From CAIUMH01 sp963758555 (GTDB taxonomy: Bacteria; Actinomycetota; Acidimicrobiia; Acidimicrobiales; RAAP-2), in contig CAVWVW010000003.1 in assembly GCA_963758555.1 (NCBI GenBank), positions 1,488,001 through 1,552,000 on the forward strand: a stretch of 64,000 nucleotides of DNA, in the 5' to 3' direction. The translations under genes were made by a program, and so were the position numbers. How positions within the stretch are numbered: the first letter of the stretch is position 1; the number at the start of each line of letters is the position of its first letter. The notes under the pieces were generated by a model. It saw only the letters and a list, made by a program, of their open reading frames with translations. It ran no database searches and was not told the DNA's origin. Of this stretch, positions 16,349 to 24,842 are shown piece by piece.

Positions 16349-17197
16349 ATGCCGACTGCGTTCGTCACCGGCGCGAGCCGAGGCATCGGGAAGGCCATAG
16401 CGATCCATCTGGCCCGCGCTGGCTTCGATATCGCTCTGACGGCTCGCACGGTCGAAGACGGAGAGGGACGAGAGCACTCGTCCACCCTGGCTCGGTCCGA
16501 CACGAGCCCGCTGCCCGGCTCGCTCACCTCGACAGCCGAGCTGGTCGAGGAAGCCGGCGTCCGCTCGCTTGTGGTCCAAGCCGACTTGACGGATCGCGCT
16601 TCTGTCGTCGAAGCGGCCGAGCGGGTGCTGGCCGCGTGGGGTCCCGTCGACGTCTTGGTGAACAACGGCCGCTACATCGGTCCCGGCCACATGGACCGCT
16701 TCGAGGACACCCCTCTCGAGCTGCTGGATCGACATCTTGAGGCCAACGTGATGTCACCCCTGGCCTTGGCCGAGCGCTTCTTGCCCGGCATGCTGGAGCG
16801 GGGGTCGGGGACCATCATCAACATCACCTCGGGGGCCGGGTACCACGACCCTCCGTCGCCGGCTGGTGAGGGTGGCTGGGGTCTCGGCTACGCGATCAGC
16901 AAGGGTGCGCTGCACCGGATTGCAGGCATCCTCAACCTCGAGCTGGCTGACAAGGGCATCCGGGCCTACAACGTCCAGCCAGGCTTCATCGCTACGGAGC
17001 GGATGGCTCAAGACATGGGGGCCTTCGCCTTCGACGCCTCGGCCGGGGCACCTCCAGACGTCGTCGGCGCCGTCGTGGCCTGGATCGTCACTGATCCTGA
17101 AGGTGCCGAAGGCCGAGTGGAAGACGATGCTCGCAACTTCGAGGCCCAGGACGTCTGCCGAGATCTCCACCTTCTCCCAGGTTGGGAGCCCACCTAA
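16349..17197 (+). CDS. Short-chain dehydrogenase/reductase with extended N-terminal loop
   Basis: A 282-residue SDR. The cofactor motif is FVTGASRGIGKAIAIHLA, the NNAG motif is altered to NNGR (VLVNNGRYIG), and catalysis uses INITSGAG with Ser and YAISKGALHR with the Tyr-Lys pair. Between beta-2 and beta-3 there is an insertion of about 30 residues (EDGEGREHSSTL to SLTSTAELVEE), seen in some actinobacterial SDRs. ATG at 16349 has an AGGGGGG Shine-Dalgarno; a GTG at 16331 is possible. The substrate is not evident and no neighbour is obviously linked. Confidence 0.88.
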   Translation: MPTAFVTGASRGIGKAIAIHLARAGFDIALTARTVEDGEGREHSSTLARSDTSPLPGSLTSTAELVEEAGVRSLVVQADLTDRASVVEAAERVLAAWGPVDVLVNNGRYIGPGHMDRFEDTPLELLDRHLEANVMSPLALAERFLPGMLERGSGTIINITSGAGYHDPPSPAGEGGWGLGYAISKGALHRIAGILNLELADKGIRAYNVQPGFIATERMAQDMGAFAFDASAGAPPDVVGAVVAWIVTDPEGAEGRVEDDARNFEAQDVCRDLHLLPGWEPT

Positions 17198-17310
17198 GCC
17201 TTCGGAGAGCGCACTGCGAGAGGCCACCGCAGCGAGCGGCCTTGCCGTGTTCACCAAGGCTTCGCCCTCGATCGTTGTCGGGCTCGGGAGCCCTCGGGCC
17301 CTGTCTGGCG

Positions 17311-17601
17311 CTAGGACTCCCTCACAAGATCGCCATCGACGAACACCTTGACCGTTTGCTTCTGAAAGCCGCCGAAGAAGCGAGGGGCGCGCTTCTCGAA
17401 CACCACGTCGTGCACCTCGGCTTCGCCGACGCTGAGCTCCCACCGCCTGGTGGTCTTGAAGCCCCCGAGCACGCGGTCCTTGAGCACCTGAACGCCATCG
17501 ACACCGGCACGCACCTTTCCCCACGTCTGGTCCCAGTGAAAGTCGACGACGTGCGTCTCGTCGTCGCCCACTTCGAGCTCAAGGTCGATGTCGTATCGCA
17601 T
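17311..17601 (-). CDS. Small acidic protein of unknown function
   Basis: A 96-residue protein, MRYDIDLELEVGDDETHVVDF at the start, predicted as mostly beta strands with alternating hydrophobic and charged residues (RWELSVGEAEVHDVVFEKR, KVFVDGDLV). There is no signal peptide or membrane segment. A modest AGGGA site precedes ATG at 17601. The composition is consistent with a real gene, but I do not recognise the family with confidence. It sits alone between a convergent SDR gene and a divergent SRPBCC gene. Confidence 0.7.
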   Translation of the reverse strand: MRYDIDLELEVGDDETHVVDFHWDQTWGKVRAGVDGVQVLKDRVLGGFKTTRRWELSVGEAEVHDVVFEKRAPRFFGGFQKQTVKVFVDGDLVRES

Positions 17602-17795
17602 GGTCCCTATCGTCGTTCACCAATGCCGTGGTGGCGCGGACCAACTCGAACTCGATCACATGGCTTGGTCCGGTGCTCAACGCCATCTCGTTGCTTTGAC
17701 CTGCGTGATCCGGATCTTCCAGCACGGGTTCGTTGCCGATCGACGATGTCGGTGCCACCCTCAGAGCGAGACGAGTCGTGGGGGAATCGTCAAGG

Positions 17796-17816
17796 ATTCT
17801 GAGGGGTCGTCAGAAT
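17796..17816. repeat. 21-bp palindromic element, copy 4 (perfect)
   Basis: ATTCTGA-N7-TCAGAAT has perfect arms. It is the best-formed of five copies and the only one located between divergent genes, in the 17602-17910 region, which otherwise holds no gene. Confidence 0.6.
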
Positions 17817-17910
17817 CAGCGGTCGCTGCTGCGACCAGTGCCACACAGGATTGCGCCTGACAGAGGTCACCGGACCCCAGATCTCACTCAGGAGTATCTT
17901 CGGGGGGGCT

Positions 17911-18384
17911 ATGGACACCAGCGACTACCAACACACGGAATCGATCGAGATCAGTCGCTCTCCCGAGGAGCTCTACGAGCTCATCGCCGACGTGTCTCGC
18001 ATGGGCCAGTGGAGCCCTGTCTGCACGGGCGGTGCCTACGACGAGGACGGCGAGTGGTTCACCGGAACCAACACCATGGGCGGATCGAGCTGGGAGACCC
18101 GGTGCCGCGTGGTCGTCGCTGACCCCGGACACGAGTTCGCCTTCATCAACCACGGGCTCGATGGACGAGTCGAGATGGTCCGCTGGGGCTTCCGGTTCGA
18201 TCCCGTCGATGGAAGCTCCACCACGGTGACGGAGGACTGGGAGGTGCTGCCGGGTTACGCAGACGGGCTCGGTCTCGACGAAGCCGACGCTGTGAGCGTG
18301 CTCGACATGATGAAGACGGCAGCCCTTGAAGGCATACCGCAGACGCTGGCCGCGCTCAAGGCTGCTGCCGAATCATCGCCCTGA
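17911..18384 (+). CDS. SRPBCC (START-like) family protein
   Basis: A 157-residue polyketide-cyclase/START-fold protein. HTESIEISRSPEELYELIADVSRMGQWSP is the typical first strand and helices, and WGFRFDPVDGSSTTVTEDWEV lies in the central sheet, ending in a long C-terminal helix (LDMMKTAALEGIPQTLAALK). Such proteins bind hydrophobic ligands in a deep cavity; some are aromatases or lipid carriers. ATG at 17911 is chosen because the fold begins there. A hairpin terminator follows 12 bp after the stop. The ligand is unknown. Confidence 0.85.
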   Translation: MDTSDYQHTESIEISRSPEELYELIADVSRMGQWSPVCTGGAYDEDGEWFTGTNTMGGSSWETRCRVVVADPGHEFAFINHGLDGRVEMVRWGFRFDPVDGSSTTVTEDWEVLPGYADGLGLDEADAVSVLDMMKTAALEGIPQTLAALKAAAESSP

Positions 18385-18395
18385 ACGCACACCGT

Positions 18396-18419
18396 CAGTC
18401 AGAGCCTGAGGTCTGACTG
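18396..18419 (+). terminator. Hairpin terminator after the SRPBCC gene
   Basis: CAGTCAGA and TCTGACTG are perfect 8-bp arms around an 8-base loop, starting 12 bp after the SRPBCC stop. No long T-run follows, as usual in high-GC actinobacteria. Confidence 0.55.
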
Positions 18420-18491
18420 TCTGGTTTCTCCCGGTCGAGCCCGTTGAGGTCGGCGATAGCCACCGAGCTGATCCCCACCACACCGACGTTC

Positions 18492-18543
18492 TTGACATGG
18501 CTAACGCTGTTAGCTACCTTGATGGCTAACAGCGTTAGCCATC
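18492..18543 (+). promoter_or_regulatory. Promoter with two TetR operators
   Basis: TTGACA (18492-18497) and TACCTT (18515-18520) are spaced 17 bp. Operator 1, ATGGCTAAC-N3-GTTAGCTA (18497-18516), fills the spacer. Operator 2, GATGGCTAAC-N3-GTTAGCCATC (18521-18543), is a perfect 10-bp-arm palindrome over the transcription start. Occupancy by the TetR protein encoded at 19022 would block initiation. Confidence 0.85.
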
Positions 18544-18560
18544 GTCCCTGAGGAGGGAAC

Positions 18561-19025
18561 ATGAGTGAAGCACCGTCTCCCCGATACCGCGAGCCAGGCT
18601 GGTTCACCAAGCACGTGATGAACAAGGCAGTCTCCCTGCTCACACGGATCGGAATCAGCGTCTGGGGCAGCAGGGTCCTCGAGGTCACTGGACGCACGTC
18701 GGGCGAAGCACGCCAAGTGCCCGTGAACCTGCTGTCGCTTGACGACGAGGAGTACCTCGTCTCCGCACGGGGCACGGGGCAGTGGGTCCGCAACGTCCGA
18801 GCAGCAGACGGCAAGCTCGACCTCCTCCTCGGTCGCACCCGTCAGCATTGGATCGCCACCGAGCTCACCGATGACGAGAAGCCCCCCGTGCTGCGTGCGT
18901 ACCTCAAGCGGTGGAAGGCAGAGGTCGGCGTCTTCTTTGAGGGCGTCACCGCAGACTCGTCCGACGACGAGCTCCGAGCAGCAGGGCCCAACCACCCCGT
19001 CTTCCTCCTTCGCCCGGCGCCGTGA
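18561..19025 (+). CDS. Deazaflavin (F420)-dependent nitroreductase family protein
   Basis: A 154-residue DDN/DUF385-type protein. Recognisable stretches are GSRVLEVTGRTSGEARQVPVNLL, EEYLVSARGTGQWVRNVRAADGKLDL and PVLRAYLKRW. Mycobacterial Ddn reduces nitroimidazoles and quinones with F420H2. ATG at 18561 has a strong GAGGAGGGAAC leader. It is the first gene of a two-gene operon with a TetR regulator (GTGA overlap at 19022-19025) under a promoter with two palindromic operators, so expression should rise when a ligand releases TetR. Substrate unknown. Confidence 0.9.
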   Translation: MSEAPSPRYREPGWFTKHVMNKAVSLLTRIGISVWGSRVLEVTGRTSGEARQVPVNLLSLDDEEYLVSARGTGQWVRNVRAADGKLDLLLGRTRQHWIATELTDDEKPPVLRAYLKRWKAEVGVFFEGVTADSSDDELRAAGPNHPVFLLRPAP

Positions 19026-19603
19026 CCGCCGTTGCGCCAGCGCCCTCGCCTCGACCGATCCCCCGAGAGCGCACGCCCCGTGCCCGCCAGATCATCGACG
19101 CGGCGAGGGCGCTGCTCGAAGAGGTCGGCAGCGATGGCTTGACGATGCGGCGCCTGGCCAGCGAGATCGGGATCAAAGCGCCGTCGTTGTACAAGCACTT
19201 CACGGGACGACCAGCCTTGGAGCTGGCGTTGGCCGAGGTCGGCCTGGAGGAGACCGGTCTCGTGCTGCACGCGGCGGTGGCTGGCGCCGAGGATGACCCC
19301 GTCACTGCACTGCTTGGTGCCTACAGAGCCTGTGGGCGAGCCAATCCTGAGCTCTACCGCCTGATCACCGCCCACACCTTCCCCCGCGCTGATCTGCTTC
19401 CCGGTCTCGAGGCATTCTCTGGTGAGCCGTTCTTCTTGGCGATGGGCGATCCCTATCTGGCCCAAGCGCTGTGGTCCTTTGCTCACGGCACCCTCATCTT
19501 GGAGCTCGACCACCGCTTCCTCGAGGGATCAGATCTCGACGTGACCTGGCGCGCCGGGGCCGAGGCGTTTCGCTCCTCTCGGTTGACCTCGAGGAGCACG
19601 TGA
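19022..19603 (+). CDS. TetR family repressor
   Basis: A 193-residue TetR protein: RARQIIDAARALLEEVGSDGLTMRRLASEIGIKAPSLYKHFTGRPAL covers the N-terminal HTH. The C-terminal ligand domain has LLGAYRACGRANPELYRLI and the AQALWSFAHGTLILELDHRF segment seen in WHG-type TetR C-domains. GTG start overlaps the nitroreductase stop. The two GGCTAAC/GTTAGCC palindromes upstream of the operon are the probable binding sites, making this an autoregulated repressor of its own operon. Confidence 0.9.
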   Translation: MTAVAPAPSPRPIPRERTPRARQIIDAARALLEEVGSDGLTMRRLASEIGIKAPSLYKHFTGRPALELALAEVGLEETGLVLHAAVAGAEDDPVTALLGAYRACGRANPELYRLITAHTFPRADLLPGLEAFSGEPFFLAMGDPYLAQALWSFAHGTLILELDHRFLEGSDLDVTWRAGAEAFRSSRLTSRST

Positions 19604-19726
19604 GCGTGACGAGTGAGGCCGAGGTCTCGGGCCAGAACCTCGCCAGGACCTCACCAGGACCTCACCGCGCCGCCGCACAAGTGGACAGCTCCACGTAGAA
19701 CCAGGCGGCGTGGCGCACTCGCCTCC

Positions 19727-21847
19727 TCACGGAAGCTGGTGCACCACGAGCGGCATGACCGACGGGGCGCCGGCGCCACGGAGCAGCGCAGCGGCGACCG
19801 TCATCGTCCACCCACTTCGATAGCTGTCGTCCACCAGCAGCACCGGTCCCTCGGTGGGCACGGAGACCCCTGGGCGAAGGGAGAGCGAAGCGATCAGCGC
19901 CTCGACCTTCGGCCCCGACGCCGCCGCCTCGAAAGCTCGCTCCCCCGCCACCTCGAGCGCCTCGATGACCGGCAGCTTGCCGATCGCTCCGATCCGGCGG
20001 GCAAGGTCTCCGATCATGAGCGGATGGTGCGACGACGGCATCGGGATGACGGCGATCGGTCGCGCCGCCCAGCGAGCTCTCCAGCGGGTGAGGACGTGCA
20101 CCATCCCGTCGACGATCTCTTGGTCGAGCACCCGATCAGGTCCCTCGAGGGCACGGACGACACCCGCCCACTCCGGAGCGTCAGCGAAGGTCAGGGCCCT
20201 GCCCTCGGTGGCGCCAGTGATCTTGCCCTTTCGCCCGTCACTCATCCCTGGCGGCCAGAGCTTGCGGGGTTCGATGATGACGTCGGCGCCTCGCAGGAAG
20301 ACCTGCGCGGCTCGGAGCGAGGCGGGGTCGAGGACGAGGCCCTGGGCAGGCAGCACCTGGGTGCACACCGAGCACCGACCACAGGGCCCGGGGTCCGGGT
20401 CGTCGAGCGCCTGCTGGAGGAACTCCATCAAGCACCCTCGGCCACCGGCGTAGGAGCGCATCAGATCAGCCTCGGCTGCTCGGGCTGCTCTGATGGCCTC
20501 CCACTTCGCTTCGTCGTAGACGTACGGGCTCCCGGTCGAGCGCCACCCCGCTGCCACACGCTCCACCGCACCGTCGACGGCCAGGATCTTGAGCAGCGCC
20601 TCAAGTCGACCTCGGCGCACACCCGTGAGACCCTCGAGGGCGAGCACGCTGAGCGGCTCCTCGCTCTCGTCGAGGGCACCTATGGCCTGCTCGATGTTGG
20701 TGCGCTCGGGGATCGACGCGGTGGCGAAGTAGGCCCAGAGCCGCTCGTCGGTCTCGGCCGGCAGCAGGACGGCATCGGCTCGTTCGATCGCCCTCCCGGC
20801 CCGCCCGACCTGCTGGTAGTAGGCCACCGGCGACGCGGGGGATCCCACGTGGATGCAGAAGCCGAGATCGGGCTTGTCGTAGCCCATGCCCAGCGCCGAG
20901 GTGGCGACGACGGCCTTGAGGGCATTGGCTCGCAGCGCGTCTTCGATCCGATGACGCTCGTCGACCTCGGTTCGCCCTGAGTACGCGGCGACCTTGTGGT
21001 CCCGTGAGGCGAGGAACCCCGCCAGCCGCTCGGTCTCGGCCACGGTCGGGACGTAGATGATGCCTGAGCCAGGCAGGGCTGCGAGGGCCTCGTCCACCCA
21101 GGCGTAGCGCTCGAGCGGACCGAGGCCTGGAACCACCGAGAGGGTCAGCGAGGACCGGGCCAGGCTGCCCCGCAAGACCACCGTGGCATCACCCAGCTGG
21201 CGGGCGACGTCGTCGGTCACGCGCCGGTTGGCAGTGGCGGTGGTGGCCAGCACCGGGGTCGTCCTCGAGCTCGTGAGGAGGTGCGAGAGGCGCTGGTAGT
21301 CAGGGCGGAAGTCAAAGCCCCAGTCCGAGATGCAGTGCGCCTCGTCGATCACGATCAGCCCGGCGCGCTCGATGATCGGTCCGATCCGGGACGCGAACCG
21401 CGGGTTGGCCAGGCGCTCGGGCGAGACGAGCAGGACGTCGATGCCGTTCGACTCGAGCTCTCGCATCACCTCGTCCCAGTCGTCGAGGTTGGTCGAGTTG
21501 ACCGTCGCAGCATGGAGCCCCGCTCCCTCGGCTGCACTGACCTGGTCGCGCATCAGCGCTAAGAGCGGTGAGACCACGAGCGTGGGCCCGCCGCCGAGGG
21601 ACCTGATCGCCGAGGTGGCCGCCCAGTAGACGGCGGACTTGCCCCAGCCTGTCGCTTGGACGACGAGCACTCGGGCTCGATCAGCGACGAGCGCCCGCAC
21701 CGCCGCCCGCTGGTCGTCACGGGGAACAGCGCTCTCCCCCGCCAGCGAGCGAAGGACCGCTTCGGTGTGAGCGTCAGCGACGCCCACCAGCTCCTCGCGA
21801 GACCGGCTGGTCGTGGCGCTGCTCGCCGGCTCGCCTCCCTCAGCCAC
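19727..21847 (-). CDS. RecQ-like ATP-dependent DNA helicase with C-terminal phosphoribosyltransferase domain
   Basis: A 706-residue protein. Helicase motifs: I QATGWGKSAVYW (~64-75), Ia VVSPLLALMRDQ, II IVIDEAHCISDWG (~166-178), III ATTATAN, then VATSALGMGYDKP and QQVGRAGR (VI). A zinc-binding segment CLMEF-x9-PCGRCSVC follows the RecQ core; HRDC is absent. The last ~150 residues carry VLLVDDSYRSGWTM, a PRPP-binding loop as in type I phosphoribosyltransferases and ComF. The fusion recurs in actinobacteria and may couple unwinding to nucleotide sensing or DNA uptake. The start is GTG at 21847; no other gene overlaps the unit. Confidence 0.92.
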   Translation of the reverse strand: MAEGGEPASSATTSRSREELVGVADAHTEAVLRSLAGESAVPRDDQRAAVRALVADRARVLVVQATGWGKSAVYWAATSAIRSLGGGPTLVVSPLLALMRDQVSAAEGAGLHAATVNSTNLDDWDEVMRELESNGIDVLLVSPERLANPRFASRIGPIIERAGLIVIDEAHCISDWGFDFRPDYQRLSHLLTSSRTTPVLATTATANRRVTDDVARQLGDATVVLRGSLARSSLTLSVVPGLGPLERYAWVDEALAALPGSGIIYVPTVAETERLAGFLASRDHKVAAYSGRTEVDERHRIEDALRANALKAVVATSALGMGYDKPDLGFCIHVGSPASPVAYYQQVGRAGRAIERADAVLLPAETDERLWAYFATASIPERTNIEQAIGALDESEEPLSVLALEGLTGVRRGRLEALLKILAVDGAVERVAAGWRSTGSPYVYDEAKWEAIRAARAAEADLMRSYAGGRGCLMEFLQQALDDPDPGPCGRCSVCTQVLPAQGLVLDPASLRAAQVFLRGADVIIEPRKLWPPGMSDGRKGKITGATEGRALTFADAPEWAGVVRALEGPDRVLDQEIVDGMVHVLTRWRARWAARPIAVIPMPSSHHPLMIGDLARRIGAIGKLPVIEALEVAGERAFEAAASGPKVEALIASLSLRPGVSVPTEGPVLLVDDSYRSGWTMTVAAALLRGAGAPSVMPLVVHQLP

Positions 21848-21859
21848 CTTGGGTCGAGC

Positions 21860-22633
21860 TCACAGACGAACGATCCAGCCTCCGTCAACGCCGATGTGCT
21901 GGCCGTTGACCCATGAGCCTGCTTCCGACGTGAGGAGCAGCATGGTGCCCATGAGGTCTTCGGCGGGAGCAGAGGGTCTCCCGGGCACCTGAGATGCAAG
22001 GTGCGCTCGGATGGGCGAATCGGCCGGCATCGCCTCGAACCCTGGCCCGTTCTCGACCATGCCCGGCGCCAGCGTGTTGACGGTGACCTGGTACGGGCCG
22101 AGCGACCGAGCCAGAGCGATCGTGGCACTGTGCAGCGCGTTCTTGCTGATCCCGTACATGCCGTAGGGGATGAAGGCGCCGGCGGAGCTCACGTTGACGA
22201 TCCGCCCCGCACCCCGCTCGATGAGGTGGGGCTTGACAGCCGCCGCGCAGTGGATCGCGCCGAGCAGGTTGACCTGCAAGATCCGCTCGAGCCACGCAGG
22301 CTCCATGTCCAAGAGGTCCACCTGGGGGATCTCCGCCATGAGGCCCGCGTTGTTCACCAAGATGTCGATGCCACCGAGCTCGGCAGCCACGGTGTCAGCC
22401 ATGGCGATCGCCGATGCTCGATCGGACACGTCGACCGGGAGGGCGATGGCCGTGAAGCCCTCGTCTCGGAGCTCTTGGGCGGCTTCCTCGGCGGACGAGA
22501 GGGTCCTCGACGCGAGCGCCACTGACGCTCCCGCTCCAGCCAGCCCTCGAGCGACGACCCGACCGATCCCACCTGCACCGCCCGTCACGATCGCCACCTT
22601 GTCGGTGAGCCTGAAGTGCTCAGCAATGCTCAT
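21860..22633 (-). CDS. Short-chain dehydrogenase/reductase, FabG-like
   Basis: A canonical 257-residue SDR: VAIVTGGAGGIGRVVARGLA (cofactor), ILVNNAGLMAE, IVNVSSAGAF (Ser) and YGISKNALHSATIALA (Tyr-Lys), ending VNGQHIGVDGGWIVRL. The conserved C-terminal VDGG motif is typical of FabG and alcohol dehydrogenase-type SDRs. ATG at 22633 follows GGGGGGAACGC. The RecQ-like gene begins 12 bp downstream of its stop, so the two may be co-transcribed, but no functional link is evident. Substrate unknown. Confidence 0.9.
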   Translation of the reverse strand: MSIAEHFRLTDKVAIVTGGAGGIGRVVARGLAGAGASVALASRTLSSAEEAAQELRDEGFTAIALPVDVSDRASAIAMADTVAAELGGIDILVNNAGLMAEIPQVDLLDMEPAWLERILQVNLLGAIHCAAAVKPHLIERGAGRIVNVSSAGAFIPYGMYGISKNALHSATIALARSLGPYQVTVNTLAPGMVENGPGFEAMPADSPIRAHLASQVPGRPSAPAEDLMGTMLLLTSEAGSWVNGQHIGVDGGWIVRL

Positions 22634-22880
22634 GCGTTCCCCCCGCGTCGACCACCAGCAGCGCCTCGCTCGCTTGCACGAGACCGGCCGTAGGGGCGAG
22701 GCTAGGCGATCAGGCTTTGGCGCCCTCCGGTCCCTGACGGCTCGGCGGACACACCGCTCGCACGTGATGGTGGCTGCTTGGCGCGGGGACCTCCGTGGCA
22801 CGACACGCCGAAAAGGGCAGGGCCGTCGAGCCCCCGTTTCTCAGGACGTCACCGACGACACTCCCCGGCATCTCAGGCGC

Positions 22881-23852
22881 TCACTCCTCGAGCAAGCCGA
22901 GCGCTCGCAGGCTCTTCTCTGAGTCGAGCACCGTCGGCTGGATCGGCCGAGGACTCCATCCGAGCTCGTGGCGTGCCCGGTCATTGTGGATGATCGGCCT
23001 CGGCAGCTCTTCGCCGGGTGCTTCCTGTGTGGGCACCTTCGAACCACGCTCCCCCAGGCCCTCTCTCAAGAGGTCCGCGATCCCAAGGAAGCTCGTCGTC
23101 GGACCGTTGCCCACGGCCAGATAGCGCTTGCCCGCGGCTTGCGGCGCCGCCATCGCCGCCACGTGCAGGTCGGCCAGATCGCGCACGTCGACCACACCCA
23201 TGCGAGCTCGGGGCACCTCGCTCATCGTCCCCTCGACGAACATCTTGATCAGGTGCATCGAGGAGCGCAGGTCCGTGGTGAGGCTCGGTCCCAAGATGAA
23301 GGTCGGGTTCACCACCACCAGCTCAGTCTCGCCACCGTCGCTGGCCATGAAGTCCCATGCCGCGCGCTCGGCGATCGTCTTCGAGCGCGGATAGGGAGCG
23401 AGCCCGGGCGTGTCGGGATCAGTCCAATCGTCTTCGGTGTACTCGGGAGGAGACTTCGGCGTGTAGCCGACGGCGGCGAACGATGAGGTGAGGACCACGC
23501 GTCTCACTCCAGCGTCACGCGCCGCTCGAAGCACGCGCAGCGTGCCCTCTCGTGCCGGGATGATCAGGTCATCGGGATCCTCCGGCTGCACGACCGGGAT
23601 GGGAGACGCCACGTGGTGGACCTCGTCACAGCCCTCCATCGCCGAGGGCCACCCCTCGTCGATCGTCAGGTCTGCGACCACCACCTCGAGCTTGGTGTCG
23701 TCAGCCTCACCACGGCGAACCGCCTCGCGGATCGTGATCTCCTTGTCCATCGAGCGCGCCGTGGTGCGCACGGCGAGCCCGTCCCTGAGCAGAGTCGCCA
23801 GCAGCTGCGTGGCGACGTAGCCGGACCCTCCGGTGACCAGGACGTCGCTCAT
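22881..23852 (-). CDS. NAD(P)-dependent epimerase/dihydroflavonol-reductase-like protein
   Basis: A 323-residue extended SDR. VLVTGGSGYVATQLLATLL is the glycine motif; VVLTSSFAAVGYT and YPRSKTIAERAAWDF give the Ser and Tyr-Lys residues. VVNPTFILGPSL and the RHELGWSPRPI tail are typical of anthocyanidin/cinnamoyl-CoA reductase-like proteins. Its ATG overlaps the MerR stop (23849-23852), so the MerR regulator is upstream in the same operon and probably controls it. The physiological substrate, likely an aldehyde or ketone, is unknown. Confidence 0.88.
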   Translation of the reverse strand: MSDVLVTGGSGYVATQLLATLLRDGLAVRTTARSMDKEITIREAVRRGEADDTKLEVVVADLTIDEGWPSAMEGCDEVHHVASPIPVVQPEDPDDLIIPAREGTLRVLRAARDAGVRRVVLTSSFAAVGYTPKSPPEYTEDDWTDPDTPGLAPYPRSKTIAERAAWDFMASDGGETELVVVNPTFILGPSLTTDLRSSMHLIKMFVEGTMSEVPRARMGVVDVRDLADLHVAAMAAPQAAGKRYLAVGNGPTTSFLGIADLLREGLGERGSKVPTQEAPGEELPRPIIHNDRARHELGWSPRPIQPTVLDSEKSLRALGLLEE

Positions 23853-24286
23853 GCCACGAACCCCATGCGCCCGGCTGCCTCGATGAACCCTGCTCTCGCC
23901 ACTGCCTCTGCGGCTGCATCCCCTCGATCCCGGGCATCCCAGAGCGCCGCCTTGTGGCGCAGGAAGTCGAGGCGTGCGTGCTGGAGGACGAGCTCGGCCT
24001 CGATGCGCTCCGCGTGGCGGAGCAGGAGATCTCGCTGCTCGGCCGCCGTCTCATCTCGCCGGGCGAGGTTCGCCTGGTAGGTCCGCATGTCCTTGATGCC
24101 CACGCCGGTGGCTCGCAGGCACGAGAGGGCCTCGAACGTCTGGAGGTCTTCGTCCCGATAGCGCCGATGCCCACTTGACTGATCTCGCTCGATCGGCCCG
24201 ACCAGCCCAACCTGCTCGTAGTAGCGAAGCGTCGGCTCGCTCAATCCGCTTCGCTTCGAGACGTCTTTGATGGTGAGAGTGCTCAT
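23849..24286 (-). CDS. MerR family transcriptional regulator
   Basis: A 145-residue MerR protein starting MSTLTIKDVSKRSGLSEPTLRYYEQVGLVGP, with the wing RRYRDEDLQTFEALSCLRATG and a long dimerisation helix. It has no cysteine cluster near the C-terminus, so it is not a metal or SoxR sensor. ATG at 24286 is preferred over the GTG two codons earlier. It overlaps and precedes the reductase gene, and an inverted repeat lies 18 bp upstream. Autoregulation and control of the reductase by an organic ligand are the likely roles. Confidence 0.9.
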   Translation of the reverse strand: MSTLTIKDVSKRSGLSEPTLRYYEQVGLVGPIERDQSSGHRRYRDEDLQTFEALSCLRATGVGIKDMRTYQANLARRDETAAEQRDLLLRHAERIEAELVLQHARLDFLRHKAALWDARDRGDAAAEAVARAGFIEAAGRMGFVA

Positions 24287-24303
24287 GGCCACAGCGTCAC
24301 ATA

Positions 24304-24323
24304 CTTCAAGCGCTTGAGGTCAA
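24304..24323 (-). promoter_or_regulatory. MerR operator-promoter
   Basis: Read on the minus strand, TTGACC (24323-24318) adjoins CTCAAGCGCTTGAAG (24318-24304), a near-perfect palindrome in the spacer region, the usual position of a MerR dimer. The -10 is not clear. Confidence 0.55.
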
Positions 24324-24331
24324 GGCCCTCT

Positions 24332-24823
24332 TCAGCTTCTCTGGGCAGGGCTCTGAACAGGCCGGAGCGCTCCCTCAGGATTCCTTGCCTTCGTGCTCAC
24401 CCTCACGATGTTCGCCGCCACCATTGCGGCCGCAGACAGCACGCCGAGCACGGCGCCCGGCTCATACGACGTGTTGGTGTAGGCCACGGCTTGGTAGGGA
24501 TACGTGTTCGCAGCGGCGATCGAACGGAGCGCCAGCCATATCGCCAGGACCACCGACGCTGCAGAGACGATGACGAGGAGCCAGCTCATGACCCGCGAAG
24601 GGTGCCTCCACAACACCGCCGAGAAGGCGATCGACAACGTGACGAGACTGAGGAGAGAGGGGGTGAGCGAGCCGCTCGAGAACGAGATCGTCTTCTCTCC
24701 GGCCAGATCGATGGCCGCCCACGGAAGCCACGCCACGGCAACCGCGAGAAGAAGTGAGGCGATCACGCCGACCCCAAGGAGGAAGCGGTCTCGCACAAGC
24801 TGTTGTCGGGCTCCTTCGTCCAC
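24332..24823 (-). CDS. Small integral membrane protein, four predicted helices
   Basis: A 163-residue protein: a short charged N-terminus (VDEGARQQLVRDRFLLG), then hydrophobic helices (VIASLLLAVAVAWLPW, SLLSLVTLSIAFSAVLW, MSWLLVIVSAASVVLAIWLAL, PGAVLGVLSAAAMVAANIV) and a basic tail. No family is recognised. The GTG at 24823 is chosen because a duplicated copy of the gene start lies 154 bp upstream at an ATG in the equivalent position, each preceded by AGGACTAG. The function is unknown. Confidence 0.65.
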   Translation of the reverse strand: MDEGARQQLVRDRFLLGVGVIASLLLAVAVAWLPWAAIDLAGEKTISFSSGSLTPSLLSLVTLSIAFSAVLWRHPSRVMSWLLVIVSAASVVLAIWLALRSIAAANTYPYQAVAYTNTSYEPGAVLGVLSAAAMVAANIVRVSTKARNPEGALRPVQSPAQRS

Positions 24824-24842
24824 AGCGGCTAGTCCTTGCCGG

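Noticed and set aside
19613..20980. 455-codon plus-strand open frame
   Set aside because: Antisense to the RecQ-PRTase gene; shadow composition.
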